Source: Palaemon carinicauda | Taxonomy: Eukaryota; Arthropoda; Malacostraca; Decapoda; Palaemonidae | Direction: 5' to 3' | Assembly (NCBI RefSeq): GCF_036898095.1 | Contig: NC_090728.1 | Span: 94,605,281 to 94,669,280 of the forward strand | Length of the DNA stretch: 64,000 nucleotides | Shown: positions 22,649-33,659 of the stretch, one piece after another | Numbering within the stretch: the stretch's first letter is position 1 | Layout: each line of letters opens with the position of its first letter | Translations under genes and position numbers: made by a program | The notes under the pieces: generated by a model | What the model was told of the DNA's origin: nothing | Database searches by the model: none | The model's input: the letters and a program-made list of their open reading frames with translations, nothing else

Positions 22649-22823
22649 GCTATGACGGCAGAGAGAAGAACTGGAGTTGGTGTGTAGTTCCACCTGTTCT
22701 ACCGCTAGGGTGCGGTTGGTACACCTGGCGTATCTTCGATAGCGCGAGATTTGAATTTTCTGCCCTGGCGTCAGGGACTTCAGCTCTTTTATATAACCAG
22801 CGGGTAAGTTTTATATTTAAAAA
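22649..22823. repeat. Right inverted terminal repeat of beta
   Basis: Mirror of 16115-16282. The end reads CCAGCGGGTAAGTTTTATAT then TTAAAAA, and alpha sequence resumes with CTAGGAACAC. Confidence 0.85.
22786..22795 (-). promoter_or_regulatory. TATA box in the beta 5' terminal repeat
   Basis: The minus strand reads TATATAAAAG, followed by AGCTGAAGTC about 20 bases on. It is well placed to start a gag-RT-recombinase transcript inside the terminal repeat. Being in an inverted repeat, the same box occurs on the plus strand at about 16140-16149. Confidence 0.5.
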
Positions 22824-22989
22824 CTAGGAACACAAGGAAGCATGGTCTACCTGCAGTGGTTTGAGGTCAGCTGTGCAGAGAACCCAGGATGCTGCTTTCT
22901 CCAAGGGAGGAGAGGATGAAGAAAAGAATAAGGGCCAGACAGATCTTTTCATTCACGCAGTCTAACACCAGGTAACAATGCCCTCAACC

Positions 22990-23340
22990 TTCTGCTACTT
23001 GTCCATTAAGGAGCCTGAGGTTTAGACAAGCTGTTGTGAAGCCACCGCAGGGCCGATAGAAACGTATCGAGCCTCCTGTGGGTCATGTCTTGCAGGTAAG
23101 GGGCTGAGAAGATGGTCTGATGCTTCAACACCCCCGCTTGCAGGACCTGAGTCACTGAATGCTGCTCCATGAAGGGCAGGGACATAGCCACGCCCTTGAC
23201 ATCATGGGCTCTAGGGCGATGCGACGGAGAAGGGTCAGGATTCAAGGCCAGGAACACTGTCTACCCAGTAAGGTGGTGATCTGGAGCCTAACGTAGTGGT
23301 CCGTCAGAAGGTCTCTTTAGAGACTTGAGGACTTGAACCA
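22990..23340 (-). pseudogene. Recombinase C-terminal remnant, alpha copy A
   Basis: The open stretch 23006-23257 reads RAHDVKGVAMSLPF (decayed HxxR box, Arg changed to Lys), VTQVLQAGVLKHQTIFSAPYLQDM (the W...Tyr box, with Trp lost and PYL in place of HYL). It lies immediately right of beta. The more N-terminal boxes are largely deleted. Confidence 0.65.
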
Positions 23341-23429
23341 CGTTACAAGGAGGAGGTCTCACCCTCGACTGAGGGCAGGAGAGGACATGAATTCGTATGA
23401 GGAGGAAGAGGTCCAGCGAGGGAGAAATG

Positions 23430-25330
23430 TCTATCCCTTGAGCCTAGAGCCAAGACCTAAGGCTAAGGGATAGCCCTTCACAGCCAAAACTGAAAGGCAC
23501 ATTTCATCCCGCAATCTCACGAGGAGCTCCGCTATTGCTGGAAGCGGCATCGTGTGGAGGGATACCCTCTCCACGACATCGACCACAGCAACTCGCCCCT
23601 TCGCCTGAGAGACTACTGCGGAAGACTTGCGCAGGAGTCCAGATATCCTTTTCACAACTTGTTGCAAAAATCCTCTCTCTTTGAGGAGATGCTGGATAGT
23701 CTCCCGGCGGGAAGACAGAGCGAAGCTACGGCTTTGCGGAGGATGATGGCATGTGGCTGTGTGAGTAACCCGTGACATGGGGGGGGGGTTTCCCTCGTAA
23801 GGAGTTACAGAGGGACTTGGTGAACCATCTGCGAGAGGCCCTAGCGGAGTTATGGAGGTCATTGAGAAACTGACCGATACTCTGGTCTTGTAGAGTACTC
23901 TCCTCATCCGCCAGAACGGGGGAAGGCGAACACATTGATGTTGTCCCACCATTGCTGGAAGGCAACTTACCAGAGGACCTTGGGGTCCGGGACCGGGGAG
24001 TAGTAGAGCGGGAGCTTGCAGCCCAGCGCTGTAGCGAACCGGTCCACAGAGGGGAGCACCACCGAGTAAGGACTTTGTAGGCTACTTGAGGATCCAAAGA
24101 CCACTCGGTATGTGGTGTCTGTGTCGCACTGCTCAGACTGTCGGCAAGCCCATTCCTTTGCCTGGAATCAAGCGAGCTGCTAAGGAGATCGAGGGGAACC
24201 CGGACCATCTCGGTATCTCTACCGCAGGATGGGATGGCTGTACTGAAAAGTAGCTCCTTGTCTGAGCATGTAAGCCATCACTGTGGTGTTGTTGACCCTC
24301 ACAACCACAGAGTAGTCCGCCAGGCTTGGTGGAGCTACTGAAGTGCCAGAAACACGGTTTCCATCTCTAGTAGGTCTAGAGAAGGTACTTCCTGGTTCTG
24401 ACCACCGGCCTGAGGTCCCGTGGTTCAGAACGGTCCTCCCCCCCCCGCCCCCACTTTGACGCGTCCGAAAACAGCATCAAGTTTGGGGGGAGGACGAGGA
24501 GGTCCACTCCCTATTGTAGATTCTCGTCTGCTTCCCAACACTGGGGGTCCGTCTGTTACGGTTGTCCCCTAGGGATCCAGGCGTCCGGGGAGTCGTGTCT
24601 CTGACTCCACCGCGTCCTGAGTCGCCACTGGAGAGAACTCAACCTGAGGCGACTGTTGGAAACCAGACGGGCCAGGAAGGAGAGACGTAACCACATTGGG
24701 TTGGAGGTTCTTCTCGTGTGGGAGAAGGTCTCGCGACCTACCTCCGCCTTGCTATCCTGTCGTCTGACGGGAAGGCTTTGGGAGATTGGTGTCTAAGACC
24801 ATGCCTAGGTACACCAGACTGAAAGGGCTGTGGGGAGGACTCCTCGAGGACCACCATGATCCTTAGAACTTGGCAAAGTCCGAGGAACTTGTCCCGATGA
24901 CGAAGAAGGGATACCCTCAAGTCTGCTAGGATCGGCCAGTCACCCAGGAATCGGAGGGGACGGATGCCGATCCTGAGAGCTCATGAAGAGATCAGAGTGG
25001 AAGCTTCGGTGAACACTTGAGGTGCTGGAGAGAGACCGAAGCACAGCACCTTGAACTGGTATATCCGCCTTCCAGGCAAAATGCAAAGTACTTCCTTGAA
25101 GACGGGTGGACCGGGATCAGAAGTATAGTAGGCGTCCTACCGGACCAGTGTACACATGAAGTCTTGTGGTCTCACCGCAAGACTGACCGCGTCTGCCGTC
25201 GCTATGCTGCACGGAGACTGTTTGACAACCCCGTACAGAGTCGAGAATTCGATGACCGGTATCCAGAGTCCAGACGCCTTCTCCCAGGGAGGAGACAATT
25301 AAGGAAGCCTCAGAACCCGTTAGCCACCTC
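23430..25330 (-). pseudogene. RT-RNase H-methylase-like remnant, alpha copy A
   Basis: Broken minus-strand frames colinear with alpha copy C 2560-4440. RLRDEMCLS-type sequence is at 23431-23560. The RNase H and methylase-like region (23726-24208) includes RNGLADSLS, corresponding to the NxxAD(x)LSR box. RT sequence around 24880-25300 is recognisable by nucleotide similarity (for example ACACTTGAGG then CCGAAGCACAGCACCTTGAA at about 25013-25055). No intact frame. Confidence 0.6.
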
Positions 25331-25386
25331 TTGGAGGGAGCGCATCTCCAACATGGATTGGACTTCTGCCCAGAGGGCTCGTCCCC

Positions 25387-26372
25387 TCACCAATCCCTAC
25401 CCAGGGAGGAGGGAGGGGCTCGATACTGACCGGGACTATTGAAGGAGGCAAGCTCAGAGAGCTGGCCCTTGGCCTTGTCTCTGGCGCTCTTTATTCCCTG
25501 GGACCAGGGCAAGCTGCACTGGCCCAAGGGAGTTCTTGGGTGCGCAGATTCAGTCCCGGACTGTATCCTTCCCTTCACAAAGAGGAATCTCTGGATCTGG
25601 GGTGCCCTTGAGGTTTTCTCCTGAGGGTCAGAACCTGCCAGAACGCAAGTTCCGATCCCTGGAGCTTCTCCTCCTGATGGACTGGCAGCGAGGTCTCTCG
25701 TCCCTGGAGGCTCTTCCTGGGGAGACTCGTAGACAGGCTCCAAGGGTCCATCTGGTTCCTGTCGGGTCCTTGCGGAAGACTGGGCCTTCGGTTCCCTCCT
25801 AGGAGGTAAACAGGACTCCAGCAATGAAGGATGTAAGGCTTTCGCCCCCTCCGCACGATAAGATATCTCAGGAAGAGGCGGGGATTCCCCCTTTGGTGTG
25901 ATGGGGGAGAGGACCGGATCTTCCGACCCACCTGGGGATGGGTAATGCTCATCCGCAGGGGAGGGGAGAAGACTGAGGAGGGCATATCGCCTGCGTAATG
26001 ACTCGCAAAGGGACAGGATAGTCCTTGGAGGAGATACCATGCCAGGGATTCCTCTCACCCTCTTCAGGGGGAGAGGAAGTTGCTACTGATTAGTGACGCC
26101 AGTCAGAAGGCACAGGCTCATTGCCTGCGTAAGCGCTCTGACGACGGCATCCTACCAGGGATGCCGACCGACCGTCGCACTGACAGGGAGTCCCTCTGGA
26201 GGGGAGAGGATCGTTCGATCCCTTGGAGGAGTTGACACATGAGGGTTCGCCCGTAGAGAATCTGCAATGAAGGGAGAAGAGACCTTTGACCTGTCCGGAA
26301 ACCTCCCCCCCTCCGGAGAGGGCGCTGCTCTACGCTGCGGGCGAGGGAAACGCGAAGGTGGCCAGAATCCAT
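25387..26372 (-). pseudogene. gag-like remnant, alpha copy A
   Basis: Open stretches at 25387-26058 and 26118-26372 lie in the gag position between RT and the GC minisatellite. They encode Pro/Ser/Arg-rich sequence (SLLPSPADEHYPSPGGSED and so on) without a recognisable Cys motif. Position is the main evidence. Confidence 0.4.
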
Positions 26373-26384
26373 AATGTAATTAGG

Positions 26385-27590
26385 GCGCGATCGTGTCGGA
26401 GAACGGTGCGCCGATCACGCTGGTGATCGCGCGAAAAGCACAGATCTGGGTAGCGCGTGAATGAAACGTGCGTAGCAGTATAACCGCGCTTGCCCGCACG
26501 CGTACCCGCGAGAGCGTGGGTGTATCGGCGATCGCGCGGGGGGAACCATCAGTGCAAGCGTGGACGATCCCCGCGCTTCCGCGAGTATGAAGATCGTCGG
26601 TGCTTGCGCATGAAAGATCGCACGGACGATCTCAGCGACAGAATATTGCCGGTGCTTGCGAGCCGTCGGTGATTGCGCGTGGGAAACCATCCCACGCGCA
26701 GAAGAAATAACGCGGACGATCTTCGGCGCCTACGCGTGTAGGAAGATCGTCGGCGCTAGCGCGAGAGAAGATCGTCGGAGACAGTGAGAGGGAAACCATT
26801 GGTGGCCGCGCGCGTACGATCTCCGGCTATGTAAGACGATCGTCGGCGATTCGCGCGAGCACGGACGATCTTCGGCGCTCACGCGTGTGCGAAGATCGTC
26901 GGCGCTCGCGCGCGAGAGAAGATAGTCGGCGATCACACGTGGGAAACCTCAGTGCCCGCGCGCGGACAATCTACGACAATCGCGCGCGGACGATCTACGA
27001 CAATCGCGCGCGGACGATCTACGACAATAGCGCCTGGACGATCTACGACAATAGCGCGTGAGAAACCACGTGCGAACGATCCGTGATGATCGCGCGGGCA
27101 ACCATTCCACCCGTGGACGAGCGAGAAACCGCGTGCGGATGATTCGCAATAATCGCGAGAGCCTCAATGGTCTCGCACGGGAAACTATCCGGCGCATTAT
27201 GAAGATCGCCGGCGCTTGCGCGTCTAGCGCCGGATCCAAAGATCGTCAGCTATCGACCGTCGACGATCGCGTGCGGAAAACCGCCCGCGGACGGCCTCAA
27301 AGATCGCGCGCGGGAAACTAACCCTCACGCGGAACGGTCTTCGGCGCTAACGAGCGTTATGAAGATCCTCGGTGCTTGCGCGACTAGCGCGTATCAGAAG
27401 ATCGTCGGCTAACGATCTTCGACGATCGCGCGCGCGGAAGGGCCTCGAAGATCGCGCGCAGGAAACCATCCCGCGAGCAGACGATCTTCAGCGCTTACGT
27501 ACGCGCGAGTGAAGATCGTAGGCCCCTGTGCGTCTAGAACGCAACAGAAGATCGACGGGAGCGCGCGCACGCGCGCTTGGTTGAAGGATC
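26385..27590. repeat. GC-rich minisatellite in alpha copy A
   Basis: About 1.2 kb of diverged units with the core GAAGATCGTCGGCG(C/A)T followed by (GC)n and GCGCGNGAGAG-like spacers. It is more GATC-rich than the versions in D and B. A sub-array of the unit CAATCGCGCGCGGACGATCTACGA runs at 26975-27055. No protein is credible. Confidence 0.85.
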
Positions 27591-28129
27591 AGCTAACTCG
27601 TAGATCAGGAACTGGGATGTGTCCCTAAAAGGGAGGGCATCCCCTGAAGAGGACCAAGGAGGTCTGTTTCAGAGCCGACGATCAACTGAAGTACTGCTAA
27701 ACACTCCGAGGAGTGGTCTCTGTGAGGGACCTTTCCCGCGAATGGGAGAGGTATCCTTCGTAGAAGAGACTTAGAGACACCGCAGGCTGTACCGCTGGTG
27801 AGCGCCTGTGCACTATCTCAGGAACCCCAACGATGTGCGCAAATGCGCAGGGAATGTTGGTAGCAGCCTAAGTGAATTACTGGAACAGGGTGTCTCTGGA
27901 AGGCAGTCTCAGGAACAGCAGGAACAGCCGAGCGCTAGCGCGCAAGGGAAAATTGGCGCGCAGGGAGTACCTGGCACTTAAGGGACTTACTCACAATGTG
28001 AGAAAGTCTCTCCTGCCCCGGAGGGAGGAGCCCGTTGGATAACAGGGGGCGTGGGCGCCCAAGTCAGGAACGGATACAGCAGGCAGCAGGTCCACTGAGG
28101 GCACGAGAGACCAAAGGTCTAACGTAGCC

Positions 28130-28720
28130 TGAGTAGTGAGGCTCCGAAGGGATTAGCTGCAAGACCCCGAAGGGTCAGCGCAACGAGAAACCGAAGTTTC
28201 CTCGTCACTAATCACCGAAGTGTAGAAGTGACTAAAGTTACGAGAGCCCAAGGGAACTGCATAACTAAAGCTCCGAGACCCCGAATGGTTAAGGAAAAAA
28301 GAGAAACCGTAGTTTCCCTGTCACTAAACACCGAAGTGTTAGTGACTGAACAGCAAGCTGTTTCAACAGGAACAATCCTACGAAGAGGAGTCTCTATGAG
28401 TGGCCTCTCTCGCGAACGAGAGAGGTGAGCGCTTCGTAGAAGAGACTGGTGATGGAGCCCCGAAGGGCCGTGAGATCAGCTGACGTAAACAGGAACAATC
28501 CTCCGAAGAGGAGTCTCTGTGAGTGTCCTCTCATGCGAACGGGAGGAGACACTTCGTAGAAGAGAAAAAAAGGAGCAATCCTCCGAAGAGGAGCCCTTAG
28601 TGCGGCCTCCCTCGCAAACGAGAGAGGTCTAGACTTATCTTGCAGCTGCTCAGCTCCTTGAACATAGCTACAGAAGCAACCACTCAGCCCCGAGAGCATA
28701 GTCGCTAGTACCATGGTCCG
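28130..28720 (-). repeat. Array of C(UUCG)G hairpins in the alpha copy A leader
   Basis: In minus-strand RNA, short perfect stems of differing sequence each close a UUCG loop with a C-G pair. They are GACCC/GGGUC (28163-28176), GAAAC/GUUUC (28187-28200), AACAC/GUGUU (28327-28340), GCCC/GGGC (28457-28468), and CCUC/GAGG near 28500 and 28580. Between them are copies of a roughly 65-bp unit containing CCTCTCTCGCGAACGAGAG, itself palindromic. Function is unknown. Confidence 0.7.
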
Positions 28721-29768
28721 GCCTTGCAACCACTCAGCCCCTTTAGCAAGTCACAAGGGCGGTCGCTCAGCCCCAGGAGCATAACAGCCTAAGGACCAGG
28801 GAAGGTAAGAAGGGAAGTTAACAACTACCCAGGAGGCAAACCTCCTTATCGTTCTAGGATGTCCTAGAGAGGCGGCGGCGACAGCAGACTCCCCAGGCAT
28901 AAAAAGGACAGCTCTACTTCGAAGGCACACAACAGGCACGAAGAAACAGCATCGTAAACTGTAAAATAAAAAGAATAATTATTTAACAGGAAATCCCCCG
29001 GGTGAAACTCCGAAGAGAAACCCCGAGGGAAAGTAAAACCTAAGAACGAAAGTAGTTATGAGCCCTCCTCCCCCACTGCGGGTGAGGGGGGGGATGAAAA
29101 ACTTAACAAAAAAACAGAAATTATAACATAATAATTATGCAACTGACTTTGAATGTTCCAAGGATCACAGACCCCCAAAGGGACGTGTTCCCCGGCTGAA
29201 AAGTTAAAAATACAATTATATTCATAAAAATAATTGAGACAAATAAAATGAAATAGCGACTCGGCCTGAGAAGCTATCGTAGGCGTAGTACGGAGTAAGA
29301 GGTGAACGACCTCGAGAGAGGGGCCGTACTCCACGAAGGCAACCATGGTGGCCTAGGAGTGAACGGCCGTGACCAAGAAGAGAATCGTGGTGGCCTGGCT
29401 AAGCCGGCGATCACTCGTAAACGTACACAACACACACCGCACAACACCAAGAGCAAAGGAAACTTACTATTTTCTATACACAAAAATATATATAAACATC
29501 AATAATGTTTAAATATATTAAGTATAAGAAAAGGTCAGTTATAAAGACAAAACAATAATGGCTGTCAAGTGAGGATGGGAGCAGAGACTTCCGATCGCCA
29601 TCTGAGCCAAAAGTAAAGTGAGCCTTTCACCTGTGTGTGTGAGGGGGAGGGCTAACTAGCGGAGGGGTAGTAAACCCTCGTTAAAATTTGTATGGCTCGT
29701 CATTCAGCTACGCCGAAGTAATTACCCCATGTAAATAGCGTGGTTTGTATTTCAGTTACGGAACAAAT

Positions 29769-29954
29769 ACTTTTTCTTAATGTTACAAAAGAAAAATGAT
29801 AACAGCACAAAAGCCAAAGTAAAACCGGGTGGAATTGAAACCCATACAACTACAGAACTGTACTAAGATTGAATGGAAAACCAATTTCTTTCATTTCAGA
29901 AATTCAAGAATCACAACTTATAGTGAATGAAGAACTACACTTCTTCCCACTTAC
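29769..29954. other. Intronic sequence between alpha copy A and the zf-UBP exon
   Basis: 186 bp of AT-rich intron beginning at the donor GAG|GTAAGT of the zf-UBP exon. Nothing else is seen. Confidence 0.6.
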
Positions 29955-30182
29955 CTCCATTTCACACATGTAGCACCAAGCTCTCAAGTTAGAGAGATTT
30001 AGTGTGATGCAATGAGATGGAAACTGGTTATTATGGGATGCTGAATGGTCATGGTGAGCCTCCCCGCACCCTACTCTCATGCATCCCGAATATAAACACA
30101 ACCATAAGCTGGAACCGCTGGCACCACACCATTCACATGTACCCTGAAGTGCAGTGACAGAGGATTGAGGGGGTTGTGTCAA
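29955..30182 (-). CDS. Usp20-33: USP20/USP33-type deubiquitinase, zf-UBP exon
   Basis: A 228-nt exon encoding a ubiquitin-binding zinc finger (zf-UBP/BUZ). The ligand pattern is GTCEWC, LWLCLYSGC, VGCGEAHHDHSASH and PSHCITLNLSNL, then RAWCYMCEME. It closely parallels USP33/USP20 (GTCQDC, ACLENRC, GCGE, DHSTIH, VWCYAC), where this domain precedes an acidic linker and the catalytic domain. The donor is ATGGAG|GTAAGT at 29955/29954. The acceptor chosen is CCTTTTTTAG before LTQPPQSSVTALQG. An alternative acceptor, CACTTCAG, 39 nt further in, would begin at GTCEWC. Phase 0 at the donor fits direct splicing to 10789 across about 19 kb. Confidence 0.87.
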
Positions 30183-31214
30183 CTAAAAAAGGATCTTAGA
30201 AACTGTGCATCTTATGAGCTCTGATTCACAATAATTAACAAAATTTGAGCAGGAGTAAAAGCAAGCATGAATTTCTACAGTATACCATTTACAAGGAGGG
30301 AATTACTTTATATCTAATGCTTTACAGTATGAAGTTTACTAAGTTTACCAAGATTTTCTACTAGACATAAAAATTATCAAGATTACAATTCATTCTATAA
30401 AATAAAATATATGAAAGGAGCACACATTACCTTATTATACAGTATATCTATGGTAGCTAACTTCTAATGTAAATCATTATACCTTAACTTTGCAAAATTG
30501 CAGATTCTACCCATATTAAATAGTTTGAATTTAAAGGGACTAACCACCAAAAAAGTCACAGACCATGGGCATCACTTTTAGTACTGGTCAATTTTTTTTT
30601 CTTTCTGTAAAAACTTCAATCATATAGTATTCACAACAGAATATTATGCAAATGCAGCCCCATTATTTTGACAATTTATGATGGCAGCAAAATCTCCATA
30701 TTGCTGAATTCTCAAAATCTTATGAAAATTTCTCATACTATATACATATTACAGCCAAAGTGGTTACCCAACAAGCCTTTTCTACAGACAAACAAACATG
30801 AAAAATATACAGATCAATGTTCCATACATGAATTTTTTCATTTAACTTCCAGACATAGCCCGTTAGCCAAGAGTTTGAGTAACTTCCTATATATAGGAAA
30901 TCGTGAATCATTCTCACAAGATTGTATCACCATGACATGGAACCCAGATTTAACCACTGTACTTCACAAAAGATATGTATTTTTAATGGTATATTTTTTC
31001 ATACATGTACTTCACAAAAGATGTGTAGTTCTAATGGTATATTTTTTCATACAAATGCATATTACGTACACTGAGTCCATAAAAAAGAATTTTCAATTCT
31101 TGGGTGTCTTGTGGATCCTCACATTTGGTCAAGACCATTACTTTTCCATTGAATTTCAAGGGAAGCAGCAGACTTGAGAGGGAAGAATGATGGCAATCAT
31201 TATATGATGAATGG
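30183..31214. other. Intronic or upstream spacer, no feature seen
   Basis: AT-rich sequence upstream of the zf-UBP exon. A 169-codon plus-strand frame at 30668-31177 includes a 46-bp local duplication (ACTTCACAAAAGATNTGTA, then TTTTTCATACA) near 30960 and 31010. It has no domain and low-complexity composition. Confidence 0.5.
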
Positions 31215-31703
31215 ATTTGAATAAAAAGCCAATCCTTTTATAAAAAGAAGCCTTCGATAGTGTTCACCAGCCAATTTTGAGTAGAGTCATGTGTTATGAT
31301 GGAGTTCCTCTTAAATGTGTAAATAAGATTAAATCTGTTCATGAGCATAGCAAGTGCAAAGTTAATGTTAATGGAGTCCTATCAAATGAATTTCAAGTGA
31401 AAAGCGGAGTACTCCAAGGGAATGTGTTGTCATGGATTTTGTAATGCATAGAACAGTTGGGGATGGTGGAGAAGGATTGGACTGGATTGGTAATAGGAAA
31501 TTGCTGACCTAAAGTATTCTGACACTGTCCTTATTAGCAGAAAACCACAGGATTTGCAATCCTTGTTTACCAGAATGCATGAAATGTCACAGGAGGTAGG
31601 GCCAAGATAAATAGAAAAACAAAGATGATGAGAAGGGAATATGCAATGGAAGATGATATATAATTGGAAGAAGAAAGGATTAATGTGGTAGAATCATCTA
31701 AAT
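31215..31703 (+). pseudogene. RTE-like LINE, left part (split by alpha copy B)
   Basis: Decayed RT sequence on the plus strand gives KKPSIVFTS-like text in one frame and KAFDSVHQPILSRVM then SGVLQGNVLS in others. These are the FEKAFDS and SGVxQG boxes of non-LTR RTs. It continues to a damaged YADD region near 31510 and INVVESSKY, where it stops mid-codon at the alpha B left end. The match to the other copy (9640-9921, minus) shows that the next residues, YLGTM, lie at 61248 onward. Confidence 0.7.
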
Positions 31704-31931
31704 ATGACAAATTCGTAGATAATTTGTATTGTTCCTAACTATACAAACCTTAGCTATTTATTAGGGGTTATACTTTCGGCGGAGCTGAAATGATGAGCCA
31801 TTAAAATTTAGCGAGGGTTAACTACCAACACCGCTAGGTAGCTTGCTACCACTCCCCCTCACACACCTGTGATTTAGTCACTTTGCTTGGATGTAGGACT
31901 TCAAGGGAAATAGGGATGGCGGGCAAGTTTG

Positions 31932-32033
31932 TATAAATAGCTAAGGTTTGTACAGTTAGGAAAAATACAAATTATCTACGAATTTGTCATTTGTTCCGTA
32001 ACTGGAATACAAACCTCGCTATTTATTAGGGGT
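31932..32033. repeat. Internal complementary region of alpha copy B
   Basis: TATAAATAGCTAAGGTTTG through GAATTTGTCAT is antisense to the left end at 31704-31770. TTGTTCCGTAACTGGAATAC through CTATTTATTAGGGG is antisense to the right end at 61200-61247. Confidence 0.85.
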
Positions 32034-32954
32034 CATTAGGAAGGGTGGACGTCCCTCTCAATCTGGCTTTGGGCTTTGCCCGGGGACTCCTTATCTGGGT
32101 ATGTTAGTACTCAAAAATAAGGAGTCCCTGCCCTCGCTAAACCTTGCTACGCAAGGTCTGCAACTTACGCAAGCTGTGTTGAGACGTGTAGAAGTGTGAC
32201 TGTCTAGGTAAAGTTATTCCGAGTCTCTGTAGGAAAAACCTGATGTAACCAAGACTTCCCAATACCACCTCGCTAGGGTATGGGGACGCAACAGTATTAG
32301 CTTAATACTAGGTACACAAGGGAGCATAGTTTACCTGCAGTGGTTTGAGGTCAGCTTATGCAGAGAACCCAGGATGCTGCTTTCCCCACGAGAGGGTAGG
32401 ATGAAGAAAAGAATAAGAGCCAGTCAAATCTTTTCATTCACGCAGACTAAAACCAGGTAACAGTGCCCTCAACCTTCTGCTACTTGTCCAATAAGGAGCT
32501 TGAGGTATACAACCAGCTGTTGTGCAGCCACCACCAAACCGATAGAGATCTTATCGAGTTCCTGTGGGTCACGTCTTGCAGGAGAAAGGTTGTGAAAGTC
32601 ACCTGGAGCATTCCCATCCTTTCTTGTAAAACCTGCATCACAGAGTAATCTGCTAAGAAGGACCAGGGGCATAGTTATGCCCCTGATACTGTGAGTCGTC
32701 ATGTCGACATTATGTTTCGGTGATCCTCCTCTAGTCTCTCCCAGTGCTGACAAGAGGAGGGACCCGGGCAGGCTGTTGCCGTTTCCTTTAGGTAAAGTCT
32801 CATACCTTACCCTGGGTACAGTAACGGATGATCTGGATCGTCCGTTACCTAATTGAGACTTGTGTAGGATCCGTCACCTCTGGAGACTGTGTCAGGTGAC
32901 ATACTCAGGGACGAAACATGGAGTTTTTATGATAAAACAAAGTTTTATGAATAC

Positions 32955-33112
32955 TTACCTGGCAGTTATATATATATAGCTAATTATCTCTATTTATCTC
33001 TATTTCGGCAGAATTTTTCTAAAACTAGGCAACCGCCTTGTGGTGGTTGGGTGGTAACACCCGTTAAAGGGTGGTAGGAGGAATCATTCCCGTTTTCTGT
33101 TCTTCAGTTCAT
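32955..33112. repeat. Left inverted terminal repeat of gamma
   Basis: CTTACCTGGCAGTTATATAT through CCCGTTTTCTGTTCTTCAG mirrors 39400-39553. The terminal 30 bases differ between the two ends. Confidence 0.85.
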
Positions 33113-33158
33113 CTATGCCCGACCTGTCTCCTGAGGGGAGGTGGGTGGGCCTTCGAAT

Positions 33159-33260
33159 GTATATATAACTGCCAGGTAAGTATTCATAAAACTTTGTTTT
33201 ATCATAAAAACTCCATTTTTATGAATAGAACTTACCTGGCAGTTATATATACATAGCTGA
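33159..33260. repeat. Internal complementary region of gamma
   Basis: TATATATAACTGCCAGGTAAG through CATAAAAACTCC is antisense to the left end. ATTTTTATGAATAGAAC through TATATACATAGCTGA is antisense to the right end. The halves meet at about 33215. Confidence 0.88.
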
Positions 33261-33659
33261 TTAACACACTTGGAGGAGGGTGATAGACAGTAACATCGTT
33301 GGGGAAACAACCAAAAAAGCTGTAGGATAAATAAACACCTTGATTCCTTACCTGCTAAGGTAGCTGACTTCAAAGGTTCCTGCCTCTTGAGTCGCTTTCC
33401 CTTAGGAGTGTCAGCCAGGATGTGACCTGCAGTGCTGAAAACACTCAATCGAGTCTGTCAACGGGGTGAGACCAACAATCTGACTAGACTTCAGGACTAC
33501 CTATTGCCCAAAATAAAAAACCGCAACTTTACCAAACCAACCACCTAACATTTGCAAAGTAGATAAAAATTATCTAACTAGACTGAGGTGACTGTACACA
33601 AGTCGAAGTCCTCAGACAACCAATAAAAAATACACCAACCTATGCACAAGTAAACAAAA

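Larger units (their letters stand above)
16091..22823 (-). mobile_element. DIRS retrotransposon, family beta (nested in alpha copy A)
   Basis: A nearly intact element of 6733 bp. The ends are TGATATTTTCATAAT (left) and GGGTAAGTTTTATATTTAAAAA (right). The inverted terminal repeats are about 165 bp, containing CCCTGACGCCAGGG and CGCTATCGAAGATACG. The ICR is at 16326-16426. The flanks CCTAATA and CTAGGAACAC reconstitute the alpha sequence TTAATACTAGGTACAC seen in copy B, so insertion produced no target duplication. It encodes gag, RT-RNase H-methylase-like and recombinase on the minus strand. A homopolymer frameshift splits the recombinase and a frame change interrupts gag. Confidence 0.88.
15468..29768 (-). 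mobile_element. DIRS alpha, copy A, interrupted by beta
   Basis: A full-length element with matching ends. The left is ATGACAAATTCG and the right is CAGTTACGGAACAAAT. The right-terminal CCCCATGTAAATAGCGTGG is mirrored exactly in the ICR on the left (CCACGCTATTTACATGGGG). Without beta (6733 bp) it is about 7.57 kb. The order on the minus strand is leader (27.6-29.77 kb), GC minisatellite (26.4-27.6 kb), gag remnant, RT remnant, recombinase remnant, ICR. All frames are broken. It lies within the 19-kb intron of the USP gene, in the gene's orientation. Confidence 0.82.

Noticed and set aside
26385..29060. CRISPR-like array
   Set aside because: The units are too divergent and lack constant repeat and spacer lengths. 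Eukaryotic context and a DIRS leader location argue for a minisatellite.
30668..31177. 169-codon plus-strand ORF
   Set aside because: No domain, low-complexity composition and a local duplication. Antisense to an intron. Probably chance.
31704..31990. A 290-bp foldback MITE next to each alpha left end
   Set aside because: ATGACAAATT...AATTTGTCAT looks like a MITE with its own inverted ends. The inner arm is simply the first half of the DIRS ICR, present in every alpha copy at the same place.
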